Positions 16,778-25,454 of a stretch of DNA of 55,429 bases are shown in pieces. The stretch comes from Gemmatimonadaceae bacterium (GTDB taxonomy: Bacteria > Gemmatimonadota > Gemmatimonadetes > Gemmatimonadales > Gemmatimonadaceae). Location: contig CANGXD010000008.1 of assembly GCA_947457545.1 (NCBI GenBank), positions 1-55,429 of the forward strand, written 5' to 3'. The notes beneath the pieces are model-generated. The model had not been told where the DNA came from. It saw only the letters and a program-made list of their open reading frames with translations, and ran no database searches. Made by a program: the position numbers and the translations under genes. Positions within the stretch are counted from its first letter, which is position 1. Each line of letters starts with the position of its first letter.

Positions 16778-18109
16778 TCAAGCCGTCACGCTGGCGAGGA
16801 TCTGCCCCGAGCAATGCCCGAAGCCAATTCGCCCCACGCCTTCACGCTCGGCATACGCCGTCATGATCACCTCGTCGCCATCGGCCAGAAAGCCGCGGGT
16901 CTCTCCATTGGGCAGCGTAATGGGCTCGGCCCCGCGCGACGTCAACTCGAGCAGACATCCACGACTGTCAACCGACGCACCGGAAATGGTGCCGCTCCCC
17001 AGCAGATCGCCCGAGCGCATGTTGCAGCCACTGCTCGCGTGATGGGTGAGCATCTGCGCAAAGCTCCAGTACAGATCGAGCGCACTCCCCTGCGAAATTC
17101 TTACCGCCGGTTCGTTGGCGTCGCGCATGCGTGGCGTTCGCAGCCAGACTTCCACGGTGAGCGCAAATCCGCCCTGCGCACGATCGGAGTTCGCCGTGAG
17201 ATACGGCAGTGGAGCGGGATCACCCTCGGCGCGCGGTGCCAGCGGCGCACGGAACGGTTCGAGTGCTTCGAGCGTGACAACCCACGGGCTGATCGTGCTC
17301 GCAAAGTTCTTGGCGAGAAACGGGCCGAGCGGTTGATACTCCCACGCCTGGATGTCGCGTGCCGACCAATCGTTCAGCAGACAGAGTCCCCACAGATGCG
17401 ATTCGGCATCCGCAATGGCGATCGTGTCGCCCAGTGCATTGCCGGTCCCGACGAACGCACCGAGCTCCAACTCGTAATCGAGTGAGCGCGATGGCCCCAC
17501 CGAGGGCTCGGCGTCATTGGGCCCCTTCCGTTGCCCCAAGGGCCGCCGCACTGCGGTCCCCGACGGCACGAGGCTCGACGCGCGTCCGTGGTACCCAATG
17601 GGTACCCACTTGTAGTTGGGGAGCAGCGGATTGTCGGGACGGAACATGGCGCCCACGTTGGTGGCGTGGTGCACCGACGCATAGAAGTCGGTGTAGTCGC
17701 CCACCTGCACCGGCAAGAACAGCTCGGCCTCTCGCTGCGACACGAGCGCATGCTGCGCCGTTTGCCGACGATGGGCCGACGCGTCTTCGCGCAGCAGCTC
17801 GAGCACGGCGGTGCGCAACGCGCGACGCGACGCGCCCCCGAGTGCCATCAGTGCATTGAGCGAAGGGGAGGCGCAGGCACGGGCGGCGCGCTGAAGGAGA
17901 TCGTGTGTCTCGGGATCGCCCGCGTCGAACAGGCCGGCCGCCTGACAGGCAGCGACATCAAGAATGTCGTCGCCGATGGCTACGCCAACCCGCGGCGCTT
18001 CGGTGCTGTTAGCGCGGCGGAACACGCCGAACGGCACATTCTGCAGCGAGAAATCGGGGTGTCCGTTGGCGCTGGTCACCCAGCTGCGAGCTGGAGCGGA
18101 GGGGGTCAT
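16778..18109 (-). CDS. fahA: Fumarylacetoacetase
   Basis: 443-residue cytosolic hydrolase that splits fumarylacetoacetate into fumarate and acetoacetate, the last step of tyrosine and homogentisate breakdown. The N-terminal SH3-like domain shows DFSLQNVPFGVF. The catalytic FAH domain has QVGDYTDFYASVHHATNVG, with the metal-binding Asp and catalytic His of the family, then YHGRASSLVPSG, LDYELELGAFVG, LLNDWSARDIQAWEYQP and FLAKNFASTISPWVV. All are family signatures and the length is normal. Homogentisate dioxygenase and other tyrosine-pathway genes are not in the window. It sits between an uncharacterised gene and cydA in the minus-strand run. Confidence 0.96.
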   Translation of the reverse strand: MTPSAPARSWVTSANGHPDFSLQNVPFGVFRRANSTEAPRVGVAIGDDILDVAACQAAGLFDAGDPETHDLLQRAARACASPSLNALMALGGASRRALRTAVLELLREDASAHRRQTAQHALVSQREAELFLPVQVGDYTDFYASVHHATNVGAMFRPDNPLLPNYKWVPIGYHGRASSLVPSGTAVRRPLGQRKGPNDAEPSVGPSRSLDYELELGAFVGTGNALGDTIAIADAESHLWGLCLLNDWSARDIQAWEYQPLGPFLAKNFASTISPWVVTLEALEPFRAPLAPRAEGDPAPLPYLTANSDRAQGGFALTVEVWLRTPRMRDANEPAVRISQGSALDLYWSFAQMLTHHASSGCNMRSGDLLGSGTISGASVDSRGCLLELTSRGAEPITLPNGETRGFLADGDEVIMTAYAEREGVGRIGFGHCSGQILASVTA

Positions 18110-18130
18110 ACAGTTGGGGTGTGAGCCACG

Positions 18131-19096
18131 TCAGATCCAGCCCAAGGCACGGTTTTCGTCGACGGGTTCGGTGAAAGAACAGGAGCCGATGCTCACCAGC
18201 ATGCGTTCGCGCACCTGTTGCAGCAGCGCGCGACTGATCGTGATGATTCCGTCCGGGCCATGCCAGGCCACATGGAGATCATTGAATTCGATGGAGGCGG
18301 CGTTGGATTCGTTGAGGAGCAGGAGCGCGTCTTCATCGCTACCGCCCTTGGCGATCACCGCCGCCGCGAGGAGCACGTTGAGCATGCCGAACATGCGTGC
18401 CGTCGCCGCGTCGGGTTCGTATGTGAGGCGGTACGCCCCGCACAACGGGTGATGCAATCCCGCGGTGGCTTTGGCAACGACGTCGTGCGTGACGAGCGCA
18501 CGCAGGAAACGCACGATCGCGGCGGCGGGCGGGAAGGCGTCGGCCACCGTACCGCCTGTGCGCATCTTGGCGCGGCGCCCCGTGCTCGCGATGGCCTGCA
18601 CGAGCACATCGACGGTTGCGTCGAGTGGGACTTCGAAGTACACCTCGAGCGACGCCGGCAGCTGCTCGTGCAGCAAGACGATTTCCTGAACCGACGTGAC
18701 CTTCATCTCGTAGGCGTCGACCTTGGCCCCGCATTCTTCGAAGCAGACCCGATGTCGCTCGTTGAAGGCTGCGATGGCCGCGAGATCGGCCTGGACATCA
18801 CCGGTGCCCGTGACCGACAACCGCCAGGGAATGGCGCCCGCATCGCGGGGAAGCAGTGGCTCGGCACTCGTGGAGAACGCGTCCAGCCGTGACGCCGGGC
18901 AGATGAACCGCCCCAGCATCCAGCCCGTACCGCCGGCGCGGTAATGCGCGAAGTTGCGCACCGCTTTCGGAATGTCGAGGGACGCCGGAGGAAAGAGTCC
19001 GGCGTAATCGACGATGCCTTCGAGCAGAATACGGGACGCGCGTTCGGTTGGCGGAGGGAGTCGGACAGGCATGGCAGGAGACTCCGTCTGTTTCAC
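18131..19096 (-). CDS. Conserved uncharacterised protein (KMRTGG / KATAGLHHP motifs)
   Basis: About 321 residues, no signal peptide or membrane helix. I do not recognise a function. Visible conserved-looking blocks are LEGIVDYAGLFPPASLDI near the N-terminus, a beta-strand/helix alternation through the middle, AKMRTGGTVADAFPPA, then VVAKATAGLHHPLCG and FGMLNVLLAAAV. The repeated strand-helix pattern with Lys, Arg and Gly-Gly at strand ends suggests a TIM-barrel enzyme binding a phosphate or carboxylate; this is inference. I recall similar hypothetical proteins in other environmental bacteria. The GTG at 19096 overlaps the nadC stop (GTGA). ATG 19072 with GGAG nine bases upstream is an alternative start giving 313 residues. 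fah follows after 21 bases, so a link to NAD synthesis or tyrosine breakdown is plausible. Confidence 0.8.
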   Translation of the reverse strand: MKQTESPAMPVRLPPPTERASRILLEGIVDYAGLFPPASLDIPKAVRNFAHYRAGGTGWMLGRFICPASRLDAFSTSAEPLLPRDAGAIPWRLSVTGTGDVQADLAAIAAFNERHRVCFEECGAKVDAYEMKVTSVQEIVLLHEQLPASLEVYFEVPLDATVDVLVQAIASTGRRAKMRTGGTVADAFPPAAAIVRFLRALVTHDVVAKATAGLHHPLCGAYRLTYEPDAATARMFGMLNVLLAAAVIAKGGSDEDALLLLNESNAASIEFNDLHVAWHGPDGIITISRALLQQVRERMLVSIGSCSFTEPVDENRALGWI

Positions 19097-20052
19097 AAAC
19101 CGTCGAAGTCGAGACCGAGGTCGAGCGCCGGCGCAGAGTGCGTCAGCGCTCCGATGGAAATGCGATCGACACCCGTGTCGGCAATCGCGCGGACAGTATC
19201 GAGCGCGACACCACCCGAGGCCTCCGTGACGACACGCCCACGGCAGCGCGACACCGCCTCACGCAGCTGATCGAGCGACATGTTGTCGAGCAGGACCCAA
19301 TCGGCACCGGCAGCGACGGCGGCATCGACCTGCGCGAGCGTATCGCATTCGACCTGCACGGGCGTGCCGGTCAGCGCGAGTGCACGCGCACGAGCGACAG
19401 CCATCGCAATGTCGCCCCCGATGGCCGCGAGGTGATTGTCCTTGATGAGCACTCCGCTGCGCAAATCGAGGCGGTGGTTGGTGCCTCCACCGGCACGCAC
19501 CGCGTACTTCTCGAGCGTGCGCCACCCCGGTGTGGTTTTGCGGGTGTCCAGAATCTGCGCCCCTGTGCCCTGCACCGCGTCGGCGAAGCGGCACGTCAAC
19601 GTCGCGATCCCCGAGAGATGCTGCAGAAAGTTCAGCGCGGTGCGCTCTGCGGACAGCATGCCGCGTGCGTGTCCCGTGAGCGCCATGACCGTGTCACCGG
19701 CTTTCACGCGCGTGCCGTCTTCGGCTTCGATGCGAATGGTGACGTTGGCATCGAGCTGACGGAACGCGTCGACCGCCAGGGGAATGCCGGCGATCACCCC
19801 GTCACGTCGCGCGACGATCGAGCAGCGCACGTGGCGCGTGCTGACCTCCGTCGCGAGCGTGGAGATGTCATTGAACGCTTCGTCTTCCTGCAATGCCACC
19901 CGCACGCGCGCGGCCGTTTCGTCTGCACTGAGTGGAAACGCGAGCGTAGACACGGTTACCGCGCGTGTATCGAGCGGGGTAATCGTCCGCGGTGCCACGG
20001 CCATGTGCGACGTTGGTGGCGTCGGGCGGAGCGGCGGGTGGAAAGAGCTCAT
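19093..20052 (-). CDS. nadC: Quinolinate phosphoribosyltransferase (decarboxylating)
   Basis: 319 residues from ATG 20052, which overlaps the nadA stop as ATGA; longer frames run into nadA and do not look like the family. The enzyme joins quinolinate to PRPP and releases CO2 to give nicotinate mononucleotide. Motifs: EDEAFNDISTL near the start, RTALNFLQHLSGIATLT, the substrate loop TRKTTPGWRTLEKYAVR and GGGTNHRLDL, LIKDNHL, VQVECDTL, WVLLDNMS and EASGGVALDTVRAIA. The N-terminal 30 residues are Pro-rich and non-conserved. Third gene of the nadBAC unit. Confidence 0.96.
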   Translation of the reverse strand: MSSFHPPLRPTPPTSHMAVAPRTITPLDTRAVTVSTLAFPLSADETAARVRVALQEDEAFNDISTLATEVSTRHVRCSIVARRDGVIAGIPLAVDAFRQLDANVTIRIEAEDGTRVKAGDTVMALTGHARGMLSAERTALNFLQHLSGIATLTCRFADAVQGTGAQILDTRKTTPGWRTLEKYAVRAGGGTNHRLDLRSGVLIKDNHLAAIGGDIAMAVARARALALTGTPVQVECDTLAQVDAAVAAGADWVLLDNMSLDQLREAVSRCRGRVVTEASGGVALDTVRAIADTGVDRISIGALTHSAPALDLGLDFDGL

Positions 20053-21059
20053 TCGCCAGGGTCCTCTGGGCCGAAGGGGCTGACGCCGGCATTTCCGCCG
20101 ATGCTCACCATGCGCTCGATCGCCGTCCGCGCACGCGCGGCCATATCCTCGGGGACGGTAATGCGATGCTGCATATACAGCAGCGCATCGCGCACCTTGG
20201 GGAGCGTCGTGACCTTCATGTACGAGCACTGCGCGCGGTCATTGGCCGCAATGAAGTGCTTGGTAGGATTCTCACGGCGCAACCGGTGCAGAATACCGAT
20301 TTCGGTGGCCACGATGAACGTGTCCTGCGTCGTCTGCGACGGGCGCTTGATCATCCCCTCGGTGGAGAGAATGTGCGCGTTCTCCTTGTCGACCGCGCCG
20401 GCACTCATCGCCTCCACCACCGACGTAGCGCAACCGCACTCGGGGTGAATGAGGAACTCCGCGCCGGGGTGCTGCGCGCGTGTCCGTGTAATGTGCTCGG
20501 GATCGATGCCCGCATGCACGTGGCACTCGCCCATCCACACGTGAATGTTCTCCCGCTTGGTTTCGCGGCGGACATGCGCGCCGAGGAACATGTCGGGGAG
20601 GAACAGAATCTCCTTGTCGGCGGGAATCGCGTTGATCACCTCGACGGCATTGCCCGACGTGCAGCAGTAGTCACTTTCCGCCTTCACTTCGGCGGTCGTG
20701 TTCACGTAAGCGACGACCACTGCGCCCGGATGCTCGGCCTTCCATGCTCGCAGTTGGTCCGCATCGATGGTGCTGGCCAGCGAGCAACCGGCGGCGAGAT
20801 CGGGAAGCAGCACGGTTTTCTGTGGCGACAGAATCGCGGCGGTTTCCGCCATGAAGTGCACGCCGCAGAAGACGATGACATCGGCTTCGGTCTTGGCCGC
20901 TTCGCGCGAGAGTCCGAGCGAGTCGCCCACATAGTCGGCCACGTCCTGAATTTCGGGACGCTCGTAGTTGTGCGCGAGAATGACCGCGTTCTTCGCCTTG
21001 GCGAGGGCGCGGATTTCAGCCGCGAGCGCGGGATCGTAGTGAGCTTCGAGGACGGTCAT
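20049..21059 (-). CDS. nadA: Quinolinate synthase
   Basis: 336-residue [4Fe-4S] enzyme that condenses iminoaspartate from NadB with dihydroxyacetone phosphate to quinolinate. The three cluster cysteines are Cys92 (AAGCSLA), Cys179 (WMGECHVH) and Cys278 (DRAQCSYMK), with spacing close to the Thermotoga-type enzymes. Other conserved parts are ILAHNYERPEIQDVADYVGDS (about 27-47), FCGVHFMAE (64-72), YVNTTAEVKA, YCCTSGNAVE and IHPECGC. The start ATG 21059 lies 69 bases after the nadB stop. The family is oxygen sensitive in vitro. Confidence 0.97.
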   Translation of the reverse strand: MTVLEAHYDPALAAEIRALAKAKNAVILAHNYERPEIQDVADYVGDSLGLSREAAKTEADVIVFCGVHFMAETAAILSPQKTVLLPDLAAGCSLASTIDADQLRAWKAEHPGAVVVAYVNTTAEVKAESDYCCTSGNAVEVINAIPADKEILFLPDMFLGAHVRRETKRENIHVWMGECHVHAGIDPEHITRTRAQHPGAEFLIHPECGCATSVVEAMSAGAVDKENAHILSTEGMIKRPSQTTQDTFIVATEIGILHRLRRENPTKHFIAANDRAQCSYMKVTTLPKVRDALLYMQHRITVPEDMAARARTAIERMVSIGGNAGVSPFGPEDPGE

Positions 21060-21128
21060 GCTGAGAGAGAAAGCAGGAAGCAGAATGTCGCAGGATCGGC
21101 AGACGGCACAGAGTCACGTACCCGGCAC

Positions 21129-22652
21129 TCACCAGGTAATGTGGCGCCCCTGCCATTTCCGGCGGGTCTTTGGAAAATCGCTCCGGAAGTGCCCTCCCCG
21201 CGACTCCTTGCGCAGGAGGGATGCTTCGGCCACGAGGGTGGCGGTCGTGAGCAGGTTGCGCTCCTCGGTGGCACCGGGCGGAAGCCGCTCGCCCACCCGC
21301 TGGAGGGCGCTGAGGCAGCGCCGGAGTCCGGGAGCCGTGCGGGCGATGCTGGCGTGATCCCACATGATCTGCCGGATTTCGTCGGCGGCCACCTGGGCGG
21401 CGCCGCGGTCGGCCAGCGGCGGGACATCCCAGGGGGCGAGCTCCGGTTCGGCGAGCTCTTCCGGGGTTTGCACCATGTCGCGAGCGACCCGCTCGGCAAA
21501 CACGAGCCCCTCGAGGAGGGAGTTCGACGCCAGGCGGTTGGCACCGTGCACCCCGGTCCGCGCCACTTCCCCCACCGCGTACAGCCGGGGGACGCTGGAG
21601 CGACCCGCCAGGTCTGTCATGACCCCGCCCATCATGTAGTGCGCGGCCGGCGTGACGGGGATAGGCTCGAATCGGGGGTCGATACCGCGGGCACGACATA
21701 GCGCCGTGATCCCCGGGAATCGGGTGAGGAACTCCTCCCCCAATTTGGTCGCGTCGAGAAAGACCCGTCCGTGCGCGTGCTGCTCCCGGAAGATTTCCCG
21801 GGCCACCACATCGCGCGGGGCCAATTCGGCGAGCTTGTGGCGGCTTGTCATGAACCGCTGGCCCCGCCCATTGAGCAGGATAGCCCCTTCGCCACGCACC
21901 GCCTCGGAAATGAGCGCCAGCGGGTTTTCCGGGGTGTCGAGCGCGGTCGGGTGGAACTGCACGAACTCCATGTCCGCCAACCGGGCACCAGCACGGTGCG
22001 CCATGGCAAAGCCATCGCCGGTGGCCACCTGCGGATTGGTCGTATAGCGGAAAATCTGCCCGCACCCGCCCGTAGCGAGCACGGTGGCGTCGGCGACGAT
22101 CTCCACCGGCATACCGGCAATGGAGACCCGCACCCCCGCGCACTGCACCCCGGATTCGTCCTCGACCATGAGCAGATCGAGGACGCGGGCGGTCTCGTAG
22201 ACCGTGATGGCCGGCGATTCCCGCACCTTGGCGACGAGCGTCCGAGCTACCTCCGCCCCCGTCTGGTCGCCGTGGGCGTGCACAATACGGTGCCGGGAGT
22301 GGGCGGCCTCTTTCCCCAGCTTGAAATCGCCGTCAGGGTCGAGGTCGAAACGGGCGCCGGCGGCCTGGAGCTCCCGTACACGGGCGGGCCCCTCCTCCAC
22401 CAGCACCTGCACGGCCTCGCGGTCGCAGAGGGCAGCCCCGGCGGCCAAGGTGTCCTCCCGATGGAGTTCGGGGCTATCCCCGGCCCCGAGCGCAGCGGCG
22501 ATGCCGCCTTGTGCGTATGCCGTGGCAGAGTCGAACAGCGTGCGCTTGGTGAGCACGGTCACGGGGCCGTGGGCCGAGGCCCGCCACGCCGTGTGCAAAC
22601 CAGCGACTCCGCTGCCAATCACAAGGAACCGGGTGCGGATCCGTTTGGTCAT
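21129..22652 (-). CDS. nadB: L-aspartate oxidase
   Basis: 507-residue FAD enzyme that oxidises L-aspartate to iminoaspartate, first step of de novo NAD synthesis, using O2 or fumarate as electron acceptor. ATG 22652 is chosen because the dinucleotide-binding motif FLVIGSGVAGLH follows within ten residues; an upstream frame to 22685 adds non-family sequence. Other motifs: ATAYAQGGIAAAL, HSRHRIVHAHGDQTG, EFVQFHPTALD, FMTSRHKLAELAPRDVVAR and the HYMMGG segment near residue 345, with a helical C-terminal domain. It heads the minus-strand run and shares a 96-base divergent upstream region with the TPR gene. Confidence 0.97.
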   Translation of the reverse strand: MTKRIRTRFLVIGSGVAGLHTAWRASAHGPVTVLTKRTLFDSATAYAQGGIAAALGAGDSPELHREDTLAAGAALCDREAVQVLVEEGPARVRELQAAGARFDLDPDGDFKLGKEAAHSRHRIVHAHGDQTGAEVARTLVAKVRESPAITVYETARVLDLLMVEDESGVQCAGVRVSIAGMPVEIVADATVLATGGCGQIFRYTTNPQVATGDGFAMAHRAGARLADMEFVQFHPTALDTPENPLALISEAVRGEGAILLNGRGQRFMTSRHKLAELAPRDVVAREIFREQHAHGRVFLDATKLGEEFLTRFPGITALCRARGIDPRFEPIPVTPAAHYMMGGVMTDLAGRSSVPRLYAVGEVARTGVHGANRLASNSLLEGLVFAERVARDMVQTPEELAEPELAPWDVPPLADRGAAQVAADEIRQIMWDHASIARTAPGLRRCLSALQRVGERLPPGATEERNLLTTATLVAEASLLRKESRGGHFRSDFPKTRRKWQGRHITW

Positions 22653-22748
22653 AGTAGTTTCAAGTAAAGGACATCGGGTCCCCAACTGAACCCCTGGCCA
22701 GAGCTCCGGCCACTTTCTCTCAGCATCTTTTCGCTTTTAGGAGACGTC

Positions 22749-24257
22749 ATGCGTTTGACGTTCATGGCAGGTGCCGTGGCGGCTGTGTCGTTCACCGGCG
22801 CACTTCCCGCGACGCTTACCGCTCAGCCCGGCGGCGTGTCGGCCAGCTGTACGATCGACGTGAATCAGCCCAAGGAGCTGGCGCTTCAGTCGCTCAGCTT
22901 CCAGCAGGCCAAGGCGGCGACCGCCCCCGAGCAGCGCAAGAAGCTGCTCACGCAGATGATCAAGGAGCTGGATACCAAGCCGGAGCGTTATGCGAAGAAC
23001 GCCACGGGCTACCAGTTCATGCTCAGCGAAGTGCTCAAGATGTGGGCGATCGAGCCCGGCATCCCGGCGGCTCCGGTTCGCAGCACGCTGGGCTTCATCA
23101 CCGCTCCGACCGACCCGATCGATCTCTTGGTCGCGATCGACGCCGCCTACAAGGCGATCGTCGCCGCCGCGCCCGCGTGTGAAGCCGACATCAAGGCGCA
23201 GCGGCAGAACGAGCTGTGGCTGGCGCAGACGCAGGCGGCACTCTCGGCGTCGAGCGCGGGCAACCTCGATTCGGCCGAGTATTACGCCAAGCGCTCGATG
23301 TTGATGAGCGACGGCCCGTACGCGCATTACGTGCTCGCCAACGTGGCGAACCAGCGGAACGACAAGAAGGGCGCGATGATGCATTGGAAGCACGTCGTCG
23401 ATCGTTCGGGCGCCGACACGACGTACCGTGAGCTCAAGAACGGCTCGATGTACTACATGGCCATGACGTCGCTCGAACTGGCGTCTGCGGCCCAGGGTGC
23501 GGACCAGCAGGCGCAGGCGCGCGATGCGGCTGGTCTCTTCAAGGCGCTCATCGCGGCCACGCCGGACAGCCCGGATGTGGCCAACCACTTCAACAACTGG
23601 GCGGAAGCGCTGACGCTGGCCAAGGACACGGCCAACCTGCCCTCGGTATACGCCGACATGATCGCCAACCCCAGCAAGCACAGCGACATCGTGCTGGCTG
23701 TCGGCGGCGTCGTGGCCACCCGTGCCAACCGTACCGACGACGCGCTCAAGCTGTTCGAAGCCTCCGTCGAGCGGAATCCGAATAGCCGCGACGGCCTGCG
23801 CAACGTGGCCGCCTCGCTGTACGCGAAGGACCGCTTCAAGGACATGTTCAGCCCGAGCGCGAAGTTGGTGGCGATCGACCCCAACAACTACGACGGCTGG
23901 ATGATGTTTGCCTATGCGTCGCAGGGGCTCGCGAAGAACGTGAAGCTCCCCGCCGAGAAGAAGGCGTGGACGGATTCGCTGGTGAAGTACCAGACGATCG
24001 CCGAAGCGTTGCCGGTCAAGGTCGAGGTGGCGGGCTTCTCTCGCGGCGCCAGCGAGGCGACGTTGACGCTCGCGCTCGAGCAGATTGCCCCGACCGGGTC
24101 CTACACGGTGACCGCCGAATTCCTAAACCAGGCGGGTGCGGTCGTCGGAACGGCGACGGCGACGTCCGGCGCCCTCAAGAAGGGTGATCGCAAGAACGTC
24201 GAGCTCAAGGCGTCCGCGACTGGCATCTACGCCTACCGGTACAAGCCCATCAAGTAA
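22749..24257 (+). CDS. Secreted TPR-like protein
   Basis: 502 residues. AGGAG at 22739-22743 is well placed for ATG 22749. A signal peptide covers about residues 1-26 (MAGAVAAVSFTGALPATLTAQ). Helical tetratricopeptide-like repeats follow, with recognisable units around residues 160-200 (SAGNLDSAEYYAKRSMLM), 215-235 and 310-390 (TDDALKLFEASVERNPNSRDGL; KLVAIDPNNYDGWMMF). The last 80 residues form an Ig-like or FxLyD-like beta domain ending in YAYRYKPIK. Such proteins act as periplasmic or envelope scaffolds. No enzyme motif is present and neighbours do not define a role. A strong terminator follows, so it is probably monocistronic. Confidence 0.85.
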   Translation: MRLTFMAGAVAAVSFTGALPATLTAQPGGVSASCTIDVNQPKELALQSLSFQQAKAATAPEQRKKLLTQMIKELDTKPERYAKNATGYQFMLSEVLKMWAIEPGIPAAPVRSTLGFITAPTDPIDLLVAIDAAYKAIVAAAPACEADIKAQRQNELWLAQTQAALSASSAGNLDSAEYYAKRSMLMSDGPYAHYVLANVANQRNDKKGAMMHWKHVVDRSGADTTYRELKNGSMYYMAMTSLELASAAQGADQQAQARDAAGLFKALIAATPDSPDVANHFNNWAEALTLAKDTANLPSVYADMIANPSKHSDIVLAVGGVVATRANRTDDALKLFEASVERNPNSRDGLRNVAASLYAKDRFKDMFSPSAKLVAIDPNNYDGWMMFAYASQGLAKNVKLPAEKKAWTDSLVKYQTIAEALPVKVEVAGFSRGASEATLTLALEQIAPTGSYTVTAEFLNQAGAVVGTATATSGALKKGDRKNVELKASATGIYAYRYKPIK

Positions 24258-24278
24258 TTGGCGGCGATCGGATGGGAA

Positions 24279-24312
24279 AAAGGGCCACGGGATCTCCGTG
24301 GCCCTTTGTGTT
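24279..24312 (+). terminator. Intrinsic terminator after the TPR gene
   Basis: A perfect 12-bp stem (24279-24290 with 24296-24307), 5-base loop, A run before and TTTGTGTTT after. It separates the TPR gene from the ABC importer operon that starts at 24405. Confidence 0.88.
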
Positions 24313-24404
24313 TCCGGTCGGCTGCAGGGAGCCGGGCGCCCACTGCATTTCCCCAGCCCGCAGGCCCTTCCGGTGAGAGGGCCAGACGGCGAACCTTCGT
24401 GGCC

Positions 24405-25454
24405 ATGCGCCGCACCCTCTCCTTGATCGGGGCGCTCGTCCTCGCCCATCTCGCCCTGCTGACGGTCCGCCCCTCCGGGGCCACGGTCGCAGACACCTCC
24501 GAAGGCCTCGACGTCGGCATCGTTTTCGATGTCGGCGGACGCGGTGACAAGTCGTTCAACGACGGCGCCTATCTGGGCGGCGAACGTGCGGAGAAGGAAC
24601 TCGGCGCGCGCGTCACCTACATCGAGCCGGGCGAAGGCTCCGACCGCGAAGCCGGTCTGCGGCTGCTCGCGGCCGAAGGGATGGACCTCGTGATCGGCGT
24701 GGGCTTCATCTTCACCGATGATGTGCTCGCGCTGGCGAAAGAATATCCCAACGTGCGCTTTGCCGACGTCGATATGTCGGTCCCGCTCGACTCCGTCGGA
24801 AACCCGCTGCCGCTGCCGAGCAATTTGCGCGCGCTCAAGTTCCGCGAAGAAGAAGGGTCGTTTCTGGTAGGCGCCCTCGCCGCGCTGGTGGGGAAGAGCA
24901 AGAAGGTGGGCTTCGTGGGCGGCATGGACATCGCCCTCATTCACAAGTTCGAAGCCGGGTATCGCGCGGGCGTGAAGCACGTGTGTCCCGACTGCGAGGT
25001 CATCGTGAACTACGCCGGCGTCACCCCCGAAGCGTTTCGCAATCCGGGGCGTGGCAAGGAGATGGCGCTCTCGATGTACAATCAGGGCGTGAATGTCATC
25101 TTCCACGCCTCCGGCTCGACAGGGCTGGGCGTGTTCGAGGCGGCACGCACGACCGGCAAGCTTGCCATCGGCGTGGATGCCGATCAGTACAACGAAGCGC
25201 CGGGCTATGTGCTCACAAGCATGGTGAAGGGGATCGATGCGTCGGTGGTGGCCGCCGTGAAGTCGGTGAAGGACAATGAGTTCACCGGTGGCATTCAGCA
25301 GTTCGGTCTCGCGGAGAACGGCGTGGGGTACATCTACGACGACAACAACCGCAAGCTCATTCCGCCTGACGTGCGAACCCGACTCGACGCGCTCACCGCC
25401 GATATCATCGCCGGTCGCATCGTGGTGCCGTCGACGCGCGAGGCCAAGCGATGA
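24405..25454 (+). CDS. BMP-family ABC substrate-binding protein
   Basis: 349 residues with an N-terminal signal (LSLIGALVLAHLALLTV) that lacks a clear lipobox. The mature protein follows the basic membrane protein (BmpA/Med) family: VGIVFDVGGRGDKSFNDGAY right after the signal, IGVGFIFTDDVLALAKEYP, FREEEGSFLVGALAALV, KVGFVGGMDI, and VIFHASGSTGLGVFEAA with VDADQYN near residue 250. Family members bind purine or pyrimidine nucleosides in the periplasm. ATG 24405 is chosen because the signal peptide follows directly. Its TGA overlaps the next start (ATGA), the first of three such overlaps in this importer. Confidence 0.92.
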   Translation: MRRTLSLIGALVLAHLALLTVRPSGATVADTSEGLDVGIVFDVGGRGDKSFNDGAYLGGERAEKELGARVTYIEPGEGSDREAGLRLLAAEGMDLVIGVGFIFTDDVLALAKEYPNVRFADVDMSVPLDSVGNPLPLPSNLRALKFREEEGSFLVGALAALVGKSKKVGFVGGMDIALIHKFEAGYRAGVKHVCPDCEVIVNYAGVTPEAFRNPGRGKEMALSMYNQGVNVIFHASGSTGLGVFEAARTTGKLAIGVDADQYNEAPGYVLTSMVKGIDASVVAAVKSVKDNEFTGGIQQFGLAENGVGYIYDDNNRKLIPPDVRTRLDALTADIIAGRIVVPSTREAKR

